DNA of 64,000 nt from Conus ventricosus (Eukaryota; Mollusca; Gastropoda; Neogastropoda; Conidae), in contig CM031616.1 of NCBI GenBank assembly GCA_018398815.1, positions 74,995,951 to 75,059,950 of the forward strand, in the 5' to 3' direction. The notes below the pieces were generated by a model. It had not been told where the DNA came from, did not search any database, and saw only the letters and a program-made list of their open reading frames with translations. Made by a program: the position numbers and the translations under genes. Shown in pieces: positions 46,302 through 56,529 of this stretch (the first letter of the stretch is position 1; every line of letters starts with the position of its first letter).

Positions 46302-47590
46302 GTAAGGCTGGTCCCACTGCTAGCAAGTAGAAGTAGATGACTTTGGTAAGGTTGGTCCCACTGCTGGCAAATAGAAGTAGATGACTTTGGTAAGGCTGGC
46401 CCCACTGCTAGCAAGTAGAAGTAGATGACTTTGGTAAGGCTGGCCCCACTGCTAGCAAGTAGAAGTAGATGACTTTGGTAAGGTTGGCCCCACTGCTACC
46501 AAGTAGAAGTAGATGACTTTGGTAAGGTTGGCCCCACTGCTAGCAAATAGAAGTAGATGACTTTGGTAAGGTTGGCCCCACTGCTAGCAAATAGAAGTAG
46601 ATGACTTTGGTAAGGCTGGCCCCACTGCTAGAAAATAGGAGTAGATGACTTTGGTAAGGTTGGCCCCACTGCTAGCAAATAGAAGTAGATGACTTTGGTA
46701 AGGTTGGCCCCACTGCTAGCAAATAGAACAAGATGACTTTGGTAAGGTTGGCCCCACTGCTAGCAAATAGGAGTAGATGACTTTGGTAAGGTTGGCCCCA
46801 CTGCTAGCAAATAGGAGTAGATGACTTTGGTAAGGTTGGCCCCACTGCTAGCAAATAGGAGTAGATGACTTTGGTAAGGTTGGCCCCACTGCTAGCAAAT
46901 AGGAGTAGATGACTTTGGTAAGGTTGGCCCCACTGCTAGCAAATAGAAGTAGATGACTTTGGTAAGGTTGGCCCCACTGCTAGCAAATAGAACAAGATGA
47001 CTTTGGTAAGGCTGGCCCCACTGCTAGCAAATAGAACAAGATGACTTTTGTAAGGTTGGTCCCACTGCTAGCAAAGAGAGCTAGATGACTTTGGTAGGGG
47101 TGGCCACACTGCTAGCAAATAGAATTAGATGATTTGGTAGCCTTACGCTTCTGCTAGCAAATAGAACTAGATGACTTTGGTAGCCTTACCCTACTGCTAG
47201 CAAATAGAACAAGATGACTTTGGTAAGGCTGGCCCCACTGCTATAATATAACTAGATGACTTTGGTAGGGGTGGCCCCACTGCTACAGCCCTGATGTGGC
47301 CCTTTGCGGTCGGCTGGGCTATAAGCAACATTATCTTATCCCCACTGCTAGCAAATATAACTAGATGGCTTTGGTAAGGCTGGTTCCAGTGCTAGTGAAT
47401 AGAACTAGATGACTTTGGTAAGGTTGGCCCCACTGCTAGCAAATAGAACTAGATGACTTTGGTAAGGCTGGCCTCAATGCTATAGTGAACAGAACTAGAT
47501 GACTTTGGTAAGGCTGGCTCCACTGCTAGCAAATAGAACTAGCTAGATGGCTTTGGTAAGGCTGGTCTCAATGCTAGTGAATACAAGCAG
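46302..47590 (+). repeat. 44-bp minisatellite amplifying a BMAL1 5' splice site
   Basis: About 28 units of GATGACTTTGGTAAGGTTGG followed by CCCCACTGCTAGCAAATAGAAGTA. The GACTTTG-GTAAGG-(C/T)TGGCCCCA part is identical to the end of exon 44017-44102, its donor and the start of the intron. Units after about 47090 are more diverged and vary in length. Confidence 0.95.
47286..47339 (+). mobile_element. 54-bp retroelement tail with 11-bp target-site duplication
   Basis: CAGCCCTGATGTGGCCCTTT then GCGGTCGGCTGGGCTATAAG and CAACATTATCTTAT, inserted in one 44-bp unit. CCCCACTGCTA occurs on both sides (47275-47285 and 47340-47350) although each array unit has it only once. This marks target-primed insertion. 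It is identical over its length to the copy at 38626. Confidence 0.93.
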
Positions 47591-48080
47591 ATTTTATGTC
47601 CTGAAAGGATGAGATGATGACGATCCAACCTCTGCTCAGGGCAGCCTTTCGAGCTGACCCTGACCATGCCTATCATTCTTACCACAGTGAGACCAAAGAG
47701 AAATGTATCCTTTGTGTTAGATAGAATAACATGACTGCAATAAGACGTTTTATGCATTTAAGTGTTGAAGTAAAACTAAACTCTGGAGCATATGAAAATG
47801 AAATGGAGTTAAAAGATAAACGAAATGTTAACAGACTTCCAAGGCGAGGCCAGATTCACAAGCTAAAACATGACTTTACTCCTTGATGCGTTTAGTGCAT
47901 AGACTTCACCCACTGAAATTAAAACCTGGACCAGAGTTTACTCTCTAAGATTAAAAGAGCAAGTCTTCTTCGAAGTCGTGGAGCCATCCGTAAAAGAAGT
48001 AAATAAAACAAACAAATAAATGAAAAAGAAGCCTTGCTTCATCGCTCGATTTCCAAATTGGAATGATCAAAAACTAGAAA
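47591..48080 (+). other. BMAL1 intron with a possible decayed exon copy
   Basis: Positions 47630-47675 (GCTCAGGGCAGCCTTTCGAG and onward) resemble GCTCAGGGCAATCTTTGGAG of exon 44017-44102, but without usable splice borders. The remainder is anonymous. Confidence 0.5.
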
Positions 48081-48083
48081 CAC

Positions 48084-48330
48084 ATTCACACGTTCAAACC
48101 AGTCAACAGTGCCTAATGCCAGCAAGTAAAAGGAAATAGTTTCTTCAGAACTACAAATATGTATTTCACGTCTTCAAACCAGTCAACAGTGCCTAATGCC
48201 AGGAAAAAAGGGGAAATATTTTCTTCAGAACTACAATATGTATTTCACGTCTTCAAACCAATCAACAGTGTCTAATGCCAGCAAAAAAGGGAAGTATTTT
48301 CTTCGGAACTACAATATTTATTTCACATCT
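48084..48330. repeat. About 78-bp repeat, three copies
   Basis: Copies share TTCAAACCAGTCAACAGTGC, CTAATGCCAG, TTTCTTCAGAACTACAA and TATGTATTTCAC. Confidence 0.88.
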
Positions 48331-49091
48331 TTGAAACAAGTGAGTGTAGGAGAATGAAAAATGACGCACAGAAATATGTCGATCATCACATTTGAAGCTG
48401 GTAGCCTAAGAGGTGTAGGAACTTTTTCTTTATTTGTTATTTTTCTGGGTTTTTGAAAAATCCATTTTTGAACCTACATGGACTGTAAACTTAGCAAGCA
48501 TGTGTTTGTTGACCTCAGGTCGTCAGTGTTACTTTTTGTTTTGTTCTTCTCTCTTTTCTGCCTCAGGTGGTCAGTGTTACTTTGTTTTGTTCTTCTTTCT
48601 TTTCTGTCAGAATATGTGTTTTCAGAATCGCCACATGTCTTTAAGAAGTGAAGCTGCATGTGACCACGATCTTTCATGGGTTCACTGACAAGCTAAAATG
48701 AAATGGCTTTTTTCACCATTTTTTTATATTTAAATTATTCATTTGTATGAAATTTGTGTGAAATATCTTATTTCACTGCATATTATTATTTTCACTGGTA
48801 TTATTGGCCTGAAGGTACTCTATAAAGGTTTGACAGTGAGGTTGAGAATACCATCTGAAAGATCAAATGGAGGTGGGTAGAGAATAGGGGTGGGGTGGGG
48901 CTGGGGGTGAAGCCACATTTACACCAGCAAACAAGGAGTTTAGAGTGTTCAGATGAATGACATGACTGATGTTTTGCTCAACAAACCAGTGTAGGCATAA
49001 ACAGTGTCAACTCGGCAAGAGAGTGGGTTTATGGCTCCAACTGCTCATTCAGGGGAGAGTACTCAGTTCTCCAAGTCGGTGTTCATTCCAG
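48331..49091 (+). other. Anonymous BMAL1 intron sequence
   Basis: Includes a two-copy duplication (GGTCGTCAGTGTTACTTTTT versus GGTGGTCAGTGTTACTTTGT) at about 48517-48607. No exon recognised before the CATTCCAG acceptor at 49091. Confidence 0.55.
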
Positions 49092-49167
49092 GCCTGCTGG
49101 GTGGGACCAGGCCAGGCGCTGGTCGCATCGGCAAACAGATTGCTGAGGAGTGTCTGGAACAGCTCAG
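49092..49167 (+). CDS. BMAL1: BMAL1 exon with conserved GGTRPGAGRIG motif
   Basis: A GTTCATTCCAG acceptor opens a 76-base exon ending CTCAG at a GTGAGA donor. Entry phase is 1 and exit phase 2. It encodes GLLGGTRPGAGRIGKQIAEE then CLEQL. This aligns with vertebrate BMAL1 PGIPGGTRAGAGKIGRMIAE, the one well-conserved block between PAS-B and the C-terminal transactivation domain. Identity is secure from this motif alone, and frame and phase agree with the exons on both sides. Confidence 0.95.
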
Positions 49168-49203
49168 GTGAGAGAGGACACGTGAGGCAACACTTCACAC
49201 AGA

Positions 49204-49253
<50 letters not shown>

Positions 49254-49279
49254 CACACACACACACACACACACTCAGA

Positions 49280-49335
<56 letters not shown>

Positions 49336-49646
49336 ACACATATATATGTAGGCAGAAAGATAAAGATAAATTGTAGGTACCTAGGTAGGTATGTAGAAAG
49401 AAAGATAGATGCTGTACACAACCGTATCTTAAACAAGACATAGATGAAAGAAATGAACCATAATGGATAACTGAGTCACACACAGTTCTCAGCTAGAACA
49501 CCAGTCATATTGTGATCAGCTGCATATGTACGCTTGACCAGCTTGGACTGAAATGCATTGTTGCACAATACACTGATACAATGATTGTAGGAACGTTGAC
49601 TCTACGCCCTGCAGTGTGACAGGGCCGGTGTTGTTTTCTGTTTCAG
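49168..49646 (+). other. BMAL1 intron with CA microsatellite
   Basis: (CA)n with short breaks at about 49205-49333, then anonymous sequence to a CTGTTTCAG acceptor. Confidence 0.9.
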
Positions 49647-49698
49647 TAAAACTCCACACAGTGCAGCTGACAGTAGCAATATATTGAACTCGGTGCAG
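49647..49698 (+). CDS. BMAL1: BMAL1 short exon, 52 bases
   Basis: A TTTTCTGTTTCAG acceptor and a GTGCAG-GTGAGA donor bound 52 bases that enter in phase 2 and leave in phase 0, encoding SKTPHSAADSSNILNSVQ. The position corresponds to the Ser/Pro-rich stretch following the EIMEIHR helix in vertebrate BMAL1, which is not conserved in sequence. The call rests on excellent splice sites, the open frame and phase continuity with exon 49092-49167. Confidence 0.8.
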
Positions 49699-50245
49699 GT
49701 GAGATCCATTGTGTGAAGGATGTTTGTGTGTGGACTGTACTCCTTAGCTTCATAGAATGCATGGAAACTTAGATGTAACGGATGTTTGTATGTAAATTAT
49801 AGTCGTCAGCTTCCTAGAATGGAAGGAAAGCTAAATACCAGGTGGCGTTTTTTTCCCTCACTGTCTGTGGCCATCTCAACTTTGATGCAAGCGTGTGCAA
49901 ATACGGATGCAGGGAGGAAGCTGAAACGACACGCAGGGCCCAAAGAATGAGAGAGTTTATCCCAGCTAGGTGTTATCGGATAAGCTGATGTCCGCTGATG
50001 TCAGATAGCTGTATGATGTCACTCAACATCAGGGCACAAACATCCAGAATTACTGTCAACAGTCTGACGATACAGCATTCAGAATGCCTGACAACAGCTG
50101 TGGAAACAGCATTCAGAAAGTGTGACAAAACACATGACATAGCTCTGGACTGCTCTTACACAACACCTGTTCAAGGCTCGGGGATACAACGTCAAAGTCC
50201 AATGTTGACACGGCAGATGCCTGACATGTGCTGTGTGACCCACCA
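49699..50245 (+). other. BMAL1 intron before the retrotransposon
   Basis: A two-copy degenerate duplication at about 49716-49835 (GGATGTTTGTGTGTGGACTG versus GGATGTTTGTATGTAAATTA), then anonymous sequence. Confidence 0.6.
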
Positions 50246-50256
50246 TCCCAGTGAGT

Positions 50257-50292
50257 CCCTCCGGGGGTTGCGACCTTGTCGTGGTCGGAGGG
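50257..50292 (+). promoter_or_regulatory. Hairpin at the exact 5' terminus of the retrotransposon
   Basis: CCCTCCG (50257-50263) pairs with CGGAGGG (50286-50292). Inside, GACC pairs with GGTC around a TTGTCGT loop, the latter helix abutting the outer strand. This order resembles P1 and P3 of HDV-like self-cleaving ribozymes known at the 5' ends of some non-LTR elements. I could not establish P2 or the catalytic cytosine segment. Confidence 0.4.
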
Positions 50293-50992
50293 CTTGCGCG
50301 GTCCAGTGATCCCTTAGGCTTTGCTGGCGGGGGCATCAATACATGGAGATAGGCTGGTTTTTTCAAACTGCTTCTAGGTCCGAAAAGCCAAGATGCTGTC
50401 TGGCCTAAGCGTAACGTGGTAAGAGTTGATGCCCCTGGTAGGGCTTCCCATGTCAGATAGGCTAAGGGTGAGGATCCTGACTAAGAGTAACCCGCCTTTC
50501 TCCTTTTCTTGTTTTCTGCCCTTTCCCTTTTTTGGCCCTTTTCTATCTTCGTCTCCCCTTCAAGTCTTCTTTTCCACACTCCTTTTTCTCTCTGTGGTCT
50601 CCTTAAGATCCGCCGCGTTTGCCGTGCGGTGCGACCTGTGTCGGAGGGAAATGAGATCCTGGTGATTGAGAGGGCCAGCGCTCTCAACACATCACTTTGG
50701 GTCGGACCTCTCCTAGACAGGGAGTACACTTTGGCCCGGGTGTACTAATCGGCTCCCCTTCTTGGGGCTGGGTCAAGACAGGCAGTTCCCCTGCTGGCCA
50801 TGTGAACCCCTGCAGTGCTCAGCTCTCTGTCCCCGGGAGTTGAGCATGATCAGGGGGATAGGGTTGGTAGTTTCTGTTGTTGTATATCTCTCCGAAGCCT
50901 GGAAGGGGTCAAGATGTTGGTTTCTTGGCCCTGGCCCTTAGTTGGACTCCAAGGTGGGTGGGTAAGGGAGGGATGAAACATCATAAATTATT

Positions 50993-51870
50993 ATGGCTTT
51001 TTCAAAAAACATTCCCCCCAAAAGGAAGAGAAAGGCAGCATCCCCTATTTAGGGATTTAAATTCTGACAGTGATTCTGACATAGAGTAAGACAGAGGACA
51101 GGTTTTCTGGGGTTCCTGGCTCATGATGGAAGGGACGGAGCAGGAAAGACCCCTTTCAGCTCTGAGCCCTTTTGCTATCCAGAAGGGCTTTCAAGGTATA
51201 GCAGGTGACCCTCGGTCCATCAGGAGGTTGAGGAATGGCTCGTTTCTTATTCAATGTAAATCACAAAAACAATCTGAACAGCTGCTGAGGGCAACAAAAC
51301 TTGTGGACAGGGAGATCAAGGTGACTCCCCACAAACAGTTGAATTCATCGAAAGGCGTGATTCGCTGTCGAGATTTATCAGGTGTCTCAGAGGCAGAAAT
51401 TAAGACGGAACTGGCGTCCCAGGGGGTGACGGAGGTGCGCAGGGTGACGGTAAAGAAAGGTTCAGAGAGAGTGGCCACCAACACCCTCTTTCTGACCTTC
51501 TGCAACCCTGTGCTGCCTCCGGTCATCAAAGTTGGTTACCTGAATGTTCGTGTTCAGCTGTATGTGCCGTCCCCGTTGAGGTGCTTCAGATGCCAGAGGT
51601 TTGGCCATGTCAGAGACCGCTGTTCTGGGCAGGAGGTGTGCGGTATTTGCTGCAAGGCGAGCCTGATGGGCCGTGTAAAGATCCGGCACATTGTGCTAAC
51701 TGCGGTGGCGATCATCCCTCCTCTTCAAGAAACTGTCCTCTTTGGATTCAGGAATCCGCTATACAACGCATCAAAACAGAAAAGAAGATCTCGTTTTTTG
51801 AAGCCCGGAAACAGGTTATGGGCAGTCAGACGCCGACAGCTTCTTATGCTTCGGCCATAAAGACAGTTCC
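50993..51870 (+). pseudogene. Retrotransposon ORF1 (gag-like, zinc knuckles), frameshifted
   Basis: A short basic start (MAFSKNIPPKRKRK) at about 50993 soon meets stops. The main surviving frame starts at 51123 and runs about 180 codons. It has an RRM-like part (FLIQCKSQKQSEQLLRATKL), then the CCHC knuckle CFRCQRFGHVRDRC near 51582-51623. A +1 shift near 51655 moves to another frame carrying EPDGPCKDPAHCANCGG and CGGDHPSSSRNC, the second and third knuckles. Gag-like ORF1 proteins of this group bind element RNA as a ribonucleoprotein; that role is family knowledge. The order of three knuckles is typical of Jockey and I-type ORF1. Because of the shifts it cannot encode the full protein as written. 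Confidence 0.85.
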
Positions 51871-52299
51871 CAAAGTTCCCACTCGGTCAGTCTGCTGTCA
51901 GACTGATGACTTCACATTTTCCAAGACATTGCAAGGACGAACTGTCAACTTGGTGAAGCAGGTCCACCACCTTACAACCCAAAGTGACTGCCCCTGGTGG
52001 AGGCAAAAAATCCGCCACCTGATGCCCAGCAGTCTACAACATTCTGCTGCTGGGCGATTAAAAAACCAGCAATCCCAGCTCGGACTCTTCTGTCAGTGCC
52101 ACCTGGGCAAGGAGTTAAACACCGTGTGGCGATGGTGAGAGATGGGAAGAAACATCCCTGTTCCAAATCCAGACCTTCTTCACCTGTTGGCAGTCTGCCA
52201 GAGGTCTTAAGACACAGTCCAGTGAAACTCACAATAAATTTACACCTTAGGCTGATGTTGATGAGGAGATGACCTGATCTCTCTCCTTTTCCGCCCTGG

Positions 52300-55200
52300 A
52301 CATGGATAGTACAATATTCACATTGGAATATCCGTGGGACTAAATTCCAACTTCGAGAGCTGCAGCTTCTGTGTCAAATCTATAACCTTCCGTCGTGGCT
52401 CTGCAGGGAACTCAAATTCAGCAGAAGACCTTTACTCTTTTGCTTTAATATTTCTTTCAAAACCTGCACAACCATACGTTGGGACTGTCGGGTGGTGTTG
52501 GCCCTTCTCCTACACAAAAACTTTGTTGTATAGTCCTGTCGCTCTGTCTACCTCCCTTCAGGCAGTTGCTGCGACGTGTCACTCTCCACAAGGACTGTGA
52601 CAATCTGTTTCCCTTTATCTCACCTCTGTTCCCGGTTTGTCGTCAGGAGACCTTGTCAGTTGATAGGAGAACTTCTTCGACCTTTTTTGCTGTTGGGTGA
52701 TTTACCGGTCACATCTCTTTGGGTGTGCAGTACGTCATCAGAGGTCTGCTAATTGAGGATGTCCTTTTGGATTTGGATTTGTGTTGTCTGAACGACGGAT
52801 CTGCAACTTACCTCCACTCTTCCTCAGGTTCTCTTCGTGTTTAGTTTGTCGGTTTGTGACCCCTCGCTGGTCTGGACTTAGGAGTGGTCTGTCACTGACG
52901 ACCTGCACGGAAGTGAATTTTCCCTGTTTTCATACACCTGTAATAACGGATACCCGGCTCTGTCTCTCAACTTCTAAATTATAAGAAAGCAAACTGGGAT
53001 CTATTGCCAGCCACTATTCATAGGGAATTCCGGGACACTGATTTTCTTCAGAGTCCGGACAGACAGAATCACTGACTAACCTCTTGCATCAAGTAGTGCT
53101 CTACTCAGCTGTTATTCCAGTGTTTTACGCCATAAACTTCAAATGCAAAAACAAGTTCCTCCTCGCGCGTCTACTGATGCAAACCTCACTAATCCCCCCC
53201 CTTTCGGAAAACGGGCTCAGCGTCAGGTGTGTACAACGACTTCGGGTCCCAACGCTCGAGCCGATCAGAAACTCCGTTGCAAATCGAGACACACTTTTAA
53301 AATCAGTAAACGTAGGTCCTGGAGAAGTTGTTGTCAGGCTGACATCGAAAACTTCAAGAAAAAGTGTGTGAACATCATTTAGAAATCAAAGGGAAGAACC
53401 TGTCCCATGTGAACCATCTCAAGTTTTCTGACTCTTAATAACAGACAAATAAGCAGTTGCCTAATCTGCTTGCTTCTACCATTGAAAAGAATTCCTCCTC
53501 TTCTAACAATCGACATTTTTGTCAAACAAAGCTCACCCTGAAAAATCACCTGCAACTTTTTCGTCGACAACATGGAAGACTACAATCTTCTGTTTCCCGT
53601 TAAACGAGCTGAAATATGCCTTGCTTTCTTGCAGCGATTCTCTCAGGTATAGATTTGAAATCATTATCAATATAGTAAAACATCTTCCACAGAAGGTCTG
53701 AACATCCTGCTACAGGTATACAACCATGTGTGGACTAACAGTTTTCTTTCAACCTCTTGCGGAAGGCCTCATTATTCCCATCACCAAACCTGGGAATGGA
53801 TCTTTCTGATCCATCAACTACCGTTCCCTTAGCTTTGACCAGCTGTGTCTGCAAATTGATGGAGAAAATGGTTCAATGCTAGGCTCATGTGGAAAACTCG
53901 AATCGATGGCTTTTGGCGAAAGAAACAGTGTGGTTTTCGCAACATCGGGACTAAGTTGACCATTTGATTCGTCTGGATCTACCACTTCGGAACGCCTTTT
54001 TGAACAGACAGCATGCAGTTGGCAATTTTCTTTGACTGAGAGAGGCCTACGATATCACCTGGAAGTCGGGGATACTTCTTGGATCTCCATGATCTGGGTT
54101 TTTCGAGGTCATCTTCCGCTTTTATCAAAATTTTTGGCAGACGGACAGTTTCAGGTCCGGGTTGGCACCACTCTCTCTGATGTCACGGAGCCAGGAGTTG
54201 TGTGTTCGCCACAGGGCGAGCATTACTGTCTCCTGCCCTCTTTAGTATTAAAATCAACAACATGTTCAATCAGTTCAAGCAGGGTTCAGACTGCTCATTG
54301 TTTGTGGATGGATTTTGCTGTTACGCAACTGGAAGGCCTGTACCGAGTGTCCAGCACAGGCTCCAGCTTTGCGTAGATAAAATCCATCGGTGGGCAGAAT
54401 GAAACGGTTTCACTTTTCTGCTACAAAACCCCAGTGTATTCACTCATAATTTCGTCAGTTTTTTCAGATCCTGAACTTCAAGTAGGGAAATTCCATTCAG
54501 CTGTTAAAGAGGCCAATTTCTGGAGTCATTTTTTGAACCAGAAACCTCAATCTTTCTAGCATATAAAAACCTCAAAACTGCTTGCCAGGAAAAAAAAAAA
54601 AGCATGAATATTCTGCGGGTCGTAGCGCACACGTCTGGGCGGGATAAGAAAATTTTTTGCACCTCTACAGAGCCCTGTCCGTTCAAACTGGACTAGGGTT
54701 GTGCTGTGTACGGCTCCGCAAGATCGTCTTACCTCAAACTCTTGGACCCTATCACCATCAAGGGCTTCTCTCTCTTCTTGGAGCGTTCCGCCACCACCCC
54801 TGTGTACAGGCTGTACGCAGATGCAAGGTGAACTTCACTGTCCAACGCAGGCTGGAAACTGTCTTTGAATTATTATATTCGATGTTACTCGAACAGCAGA
54901 ATCCTGCTATGGGACTTGTTTGCCCTCCATTACCTACAGTGTGGAAGTAGTGAGCCACACCTATCACAACCGACATTGTTGTAGTAGTATTACCAACGCT
55001 TACTTTGCAGTTTGGTGTGCTTCGTATGCGGCGTCCACGTGCTCGTGAGCTAGCCCTACACTGTGACTATTGCGATACAGGCCTCCTATAAAGCAGTGAA
55101 TCCGTAGCGCACAGTCTGTGCTGACCCCCCGCCGATTCGTTGCACCAACCGCCTGTCTTCCAGGCTCCTCCATCTACGCTCGCCACCGTTTTCCAAACTG

Positions 55201-55720
55201 CACGATTAGTCCTCTCTACTATTGCAGCTTTTCGCAAAGAGTCTTGTCTACAGCTCTCTGGGTACAGGCTTTGTATCGCTGGCTCTGTTCCAAATTCCCA
55301 TTCCTATCACAAAGTTTTCTCTGCTGGTTCCAAGTCTGAGGATGGAGTTGGCCTGTGCAGCCTACTGCCTGGGGCTCCTCAGATACTTTGCGAAATATAC
55401 ATTCAGATGCTTCTGTCTAATTCTGCTGAAACTTACTGCTCTGGTACTGGCTTTGACGAAGATAATTTTCACATTCTGCGAAGAGGGACTTTCTGGTTCT
55501 GTCGGATTCGCTGTCGCTTTGGAGGGGCGTAACCTTCAGCATCCAGAACTTTTCTTTTTTTAAAACTTTTTAGCAAGTTGTGAAGGCGGACGGTTACAAA
55601 CATTACTCTTGCTTGGCGTTTCCTGAGTCATGTTTTGGCATCGGCGGGAAACGAAATGGTGATCGTTTAGCCAAGAACGCCAAAGAGAGAAACTGTCCAA
55701 AACTTATATCCCTGCCTCAG
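52300..55720 (+). pseudogene. Retrotransposon ORF2 remnants: endonuclease, reverse transcriptase, RNase H
   Basis: Endonuclease start: HWNIRGTKFQLRELQLLCQI at about 52321, the usual WNIRG entry of AP-type endonucleases. Reverse transcriptase: CVCKLMEKMV near 53850; motif A region REAYDITWKSGIL near 54037-54075, where a lost T splits the preceding FFD; KFLADGQFQVRVGTTLSDV near 54130; motif B/C frame ALFSIKINNMFNQFKQGSD and SLFVDGF near 54240-54320, where the second catalytic Asp is Gly. RNase H: SAGSKSEDGVG near 55320-55355 and GNEMV near 55650. Frames change at least ten times. Order and motifs fit an I/Jockey-group ORF2 with RNase H. As written it is dead: besides indels there is a catalytic substitution. 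Confidence 0.85.
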
Positions 55721-56064
55721 TTGTGCAAACCAAATTAACGATTATGTGAGAGACTCTGGAGGAGGATTGGAAAACCACAGACGAATAAACAAACTCTTTC
55801 AGATCGTCCAAACCTTAAGGACTTTCTCCCATCTACGTCGGTGGTCGTAAGAGGAAACGGTTCTGTGCGGCTGCACACCGGCCATTCGTATTTTACCATT
55901 CTTACTATGTCATTTAACGAGATGTGTCAGAAAGTTTGGTTTTCTTCTTTTTTTTTTTTTTTTACATGACTGGTGAGTTGCATTTATATGGTGACATGCC
56001 TGATGTGTCCCTCTGCGGTCGGTGGCTATAAGCAATATTATCTTATACTCTCTCCCAGTGAGTC

Positions 56065-56525
56065 AAATGTACGATTAAAACGTGCACGTTTAACAAACAT
56101 GATGAAACATCATTATAATGTCTGGCAAAGCATCCAAAACCCTCCACAGTGCCCTTCATGACGTGTCCAAAATGGGCCGTACAGATTCTGGAGACATCTA
56201 TTCTGTGACTGATTTCGAGGAAGTTTGTTGTCCCCCCCCCCCAACGTGACAAAAGCTTTGTGACATGACATTCAACATCTAAAGGCTTTGTGAAGTTTAA
56301 CAGCCAGTATGCTCAACAAAGGTTTTAGGAGTCACTTCTGAAATATCCAACATATGTTGTGTGAAGTCATCTCTGCAGTAATGTACTTCAAGTGGTGACA
56401 ATCAGAAACAAGCAGACCAATGATGACTTACTCTCACGTCAACACAGACTCAGCGCAGAGCCGTGCCCTGGAGGATTGGATTGCATCATACGTCAGTCAA
56501 CGTGACACTTTTAGAGCTCCAGCAG
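56065..56525 (+). other. Anonymous BMAL1 intron sequence
   Basis: About 460 bases with a short C run near 56235. No exon recognised. Confidence 0.5.
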
Positions 56526-56529
56526 GCGC

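Larger units (their letters stand above)
50246..56064 (+). mobile_element. Full-length Jockey/I-like non-LTR retrotransposon with 12-bp target-site duplication
   Basis: TCCCAGTGAGTC stands at 50246-50257 and again at 56053-56064, bracketing about 5.8 kb that contain a 5' UTR, a gag-like ORF1 with zinc knuckles, and ORF2 remnants of endonuclease, reverse transcriptase and RNase H in the order of Jockey/I-group elements. The 3' end (GCGGTCGGTGGCTATAAGCA, ATATTATCTTAT) is shared with the short copies at 38626 and 47286. The presence of both ends plus a perfect duplication shows a complete insertion in the sense direction of the BMAL1 intron. Both reading frames are now broken many times. Confidence 0.92.
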
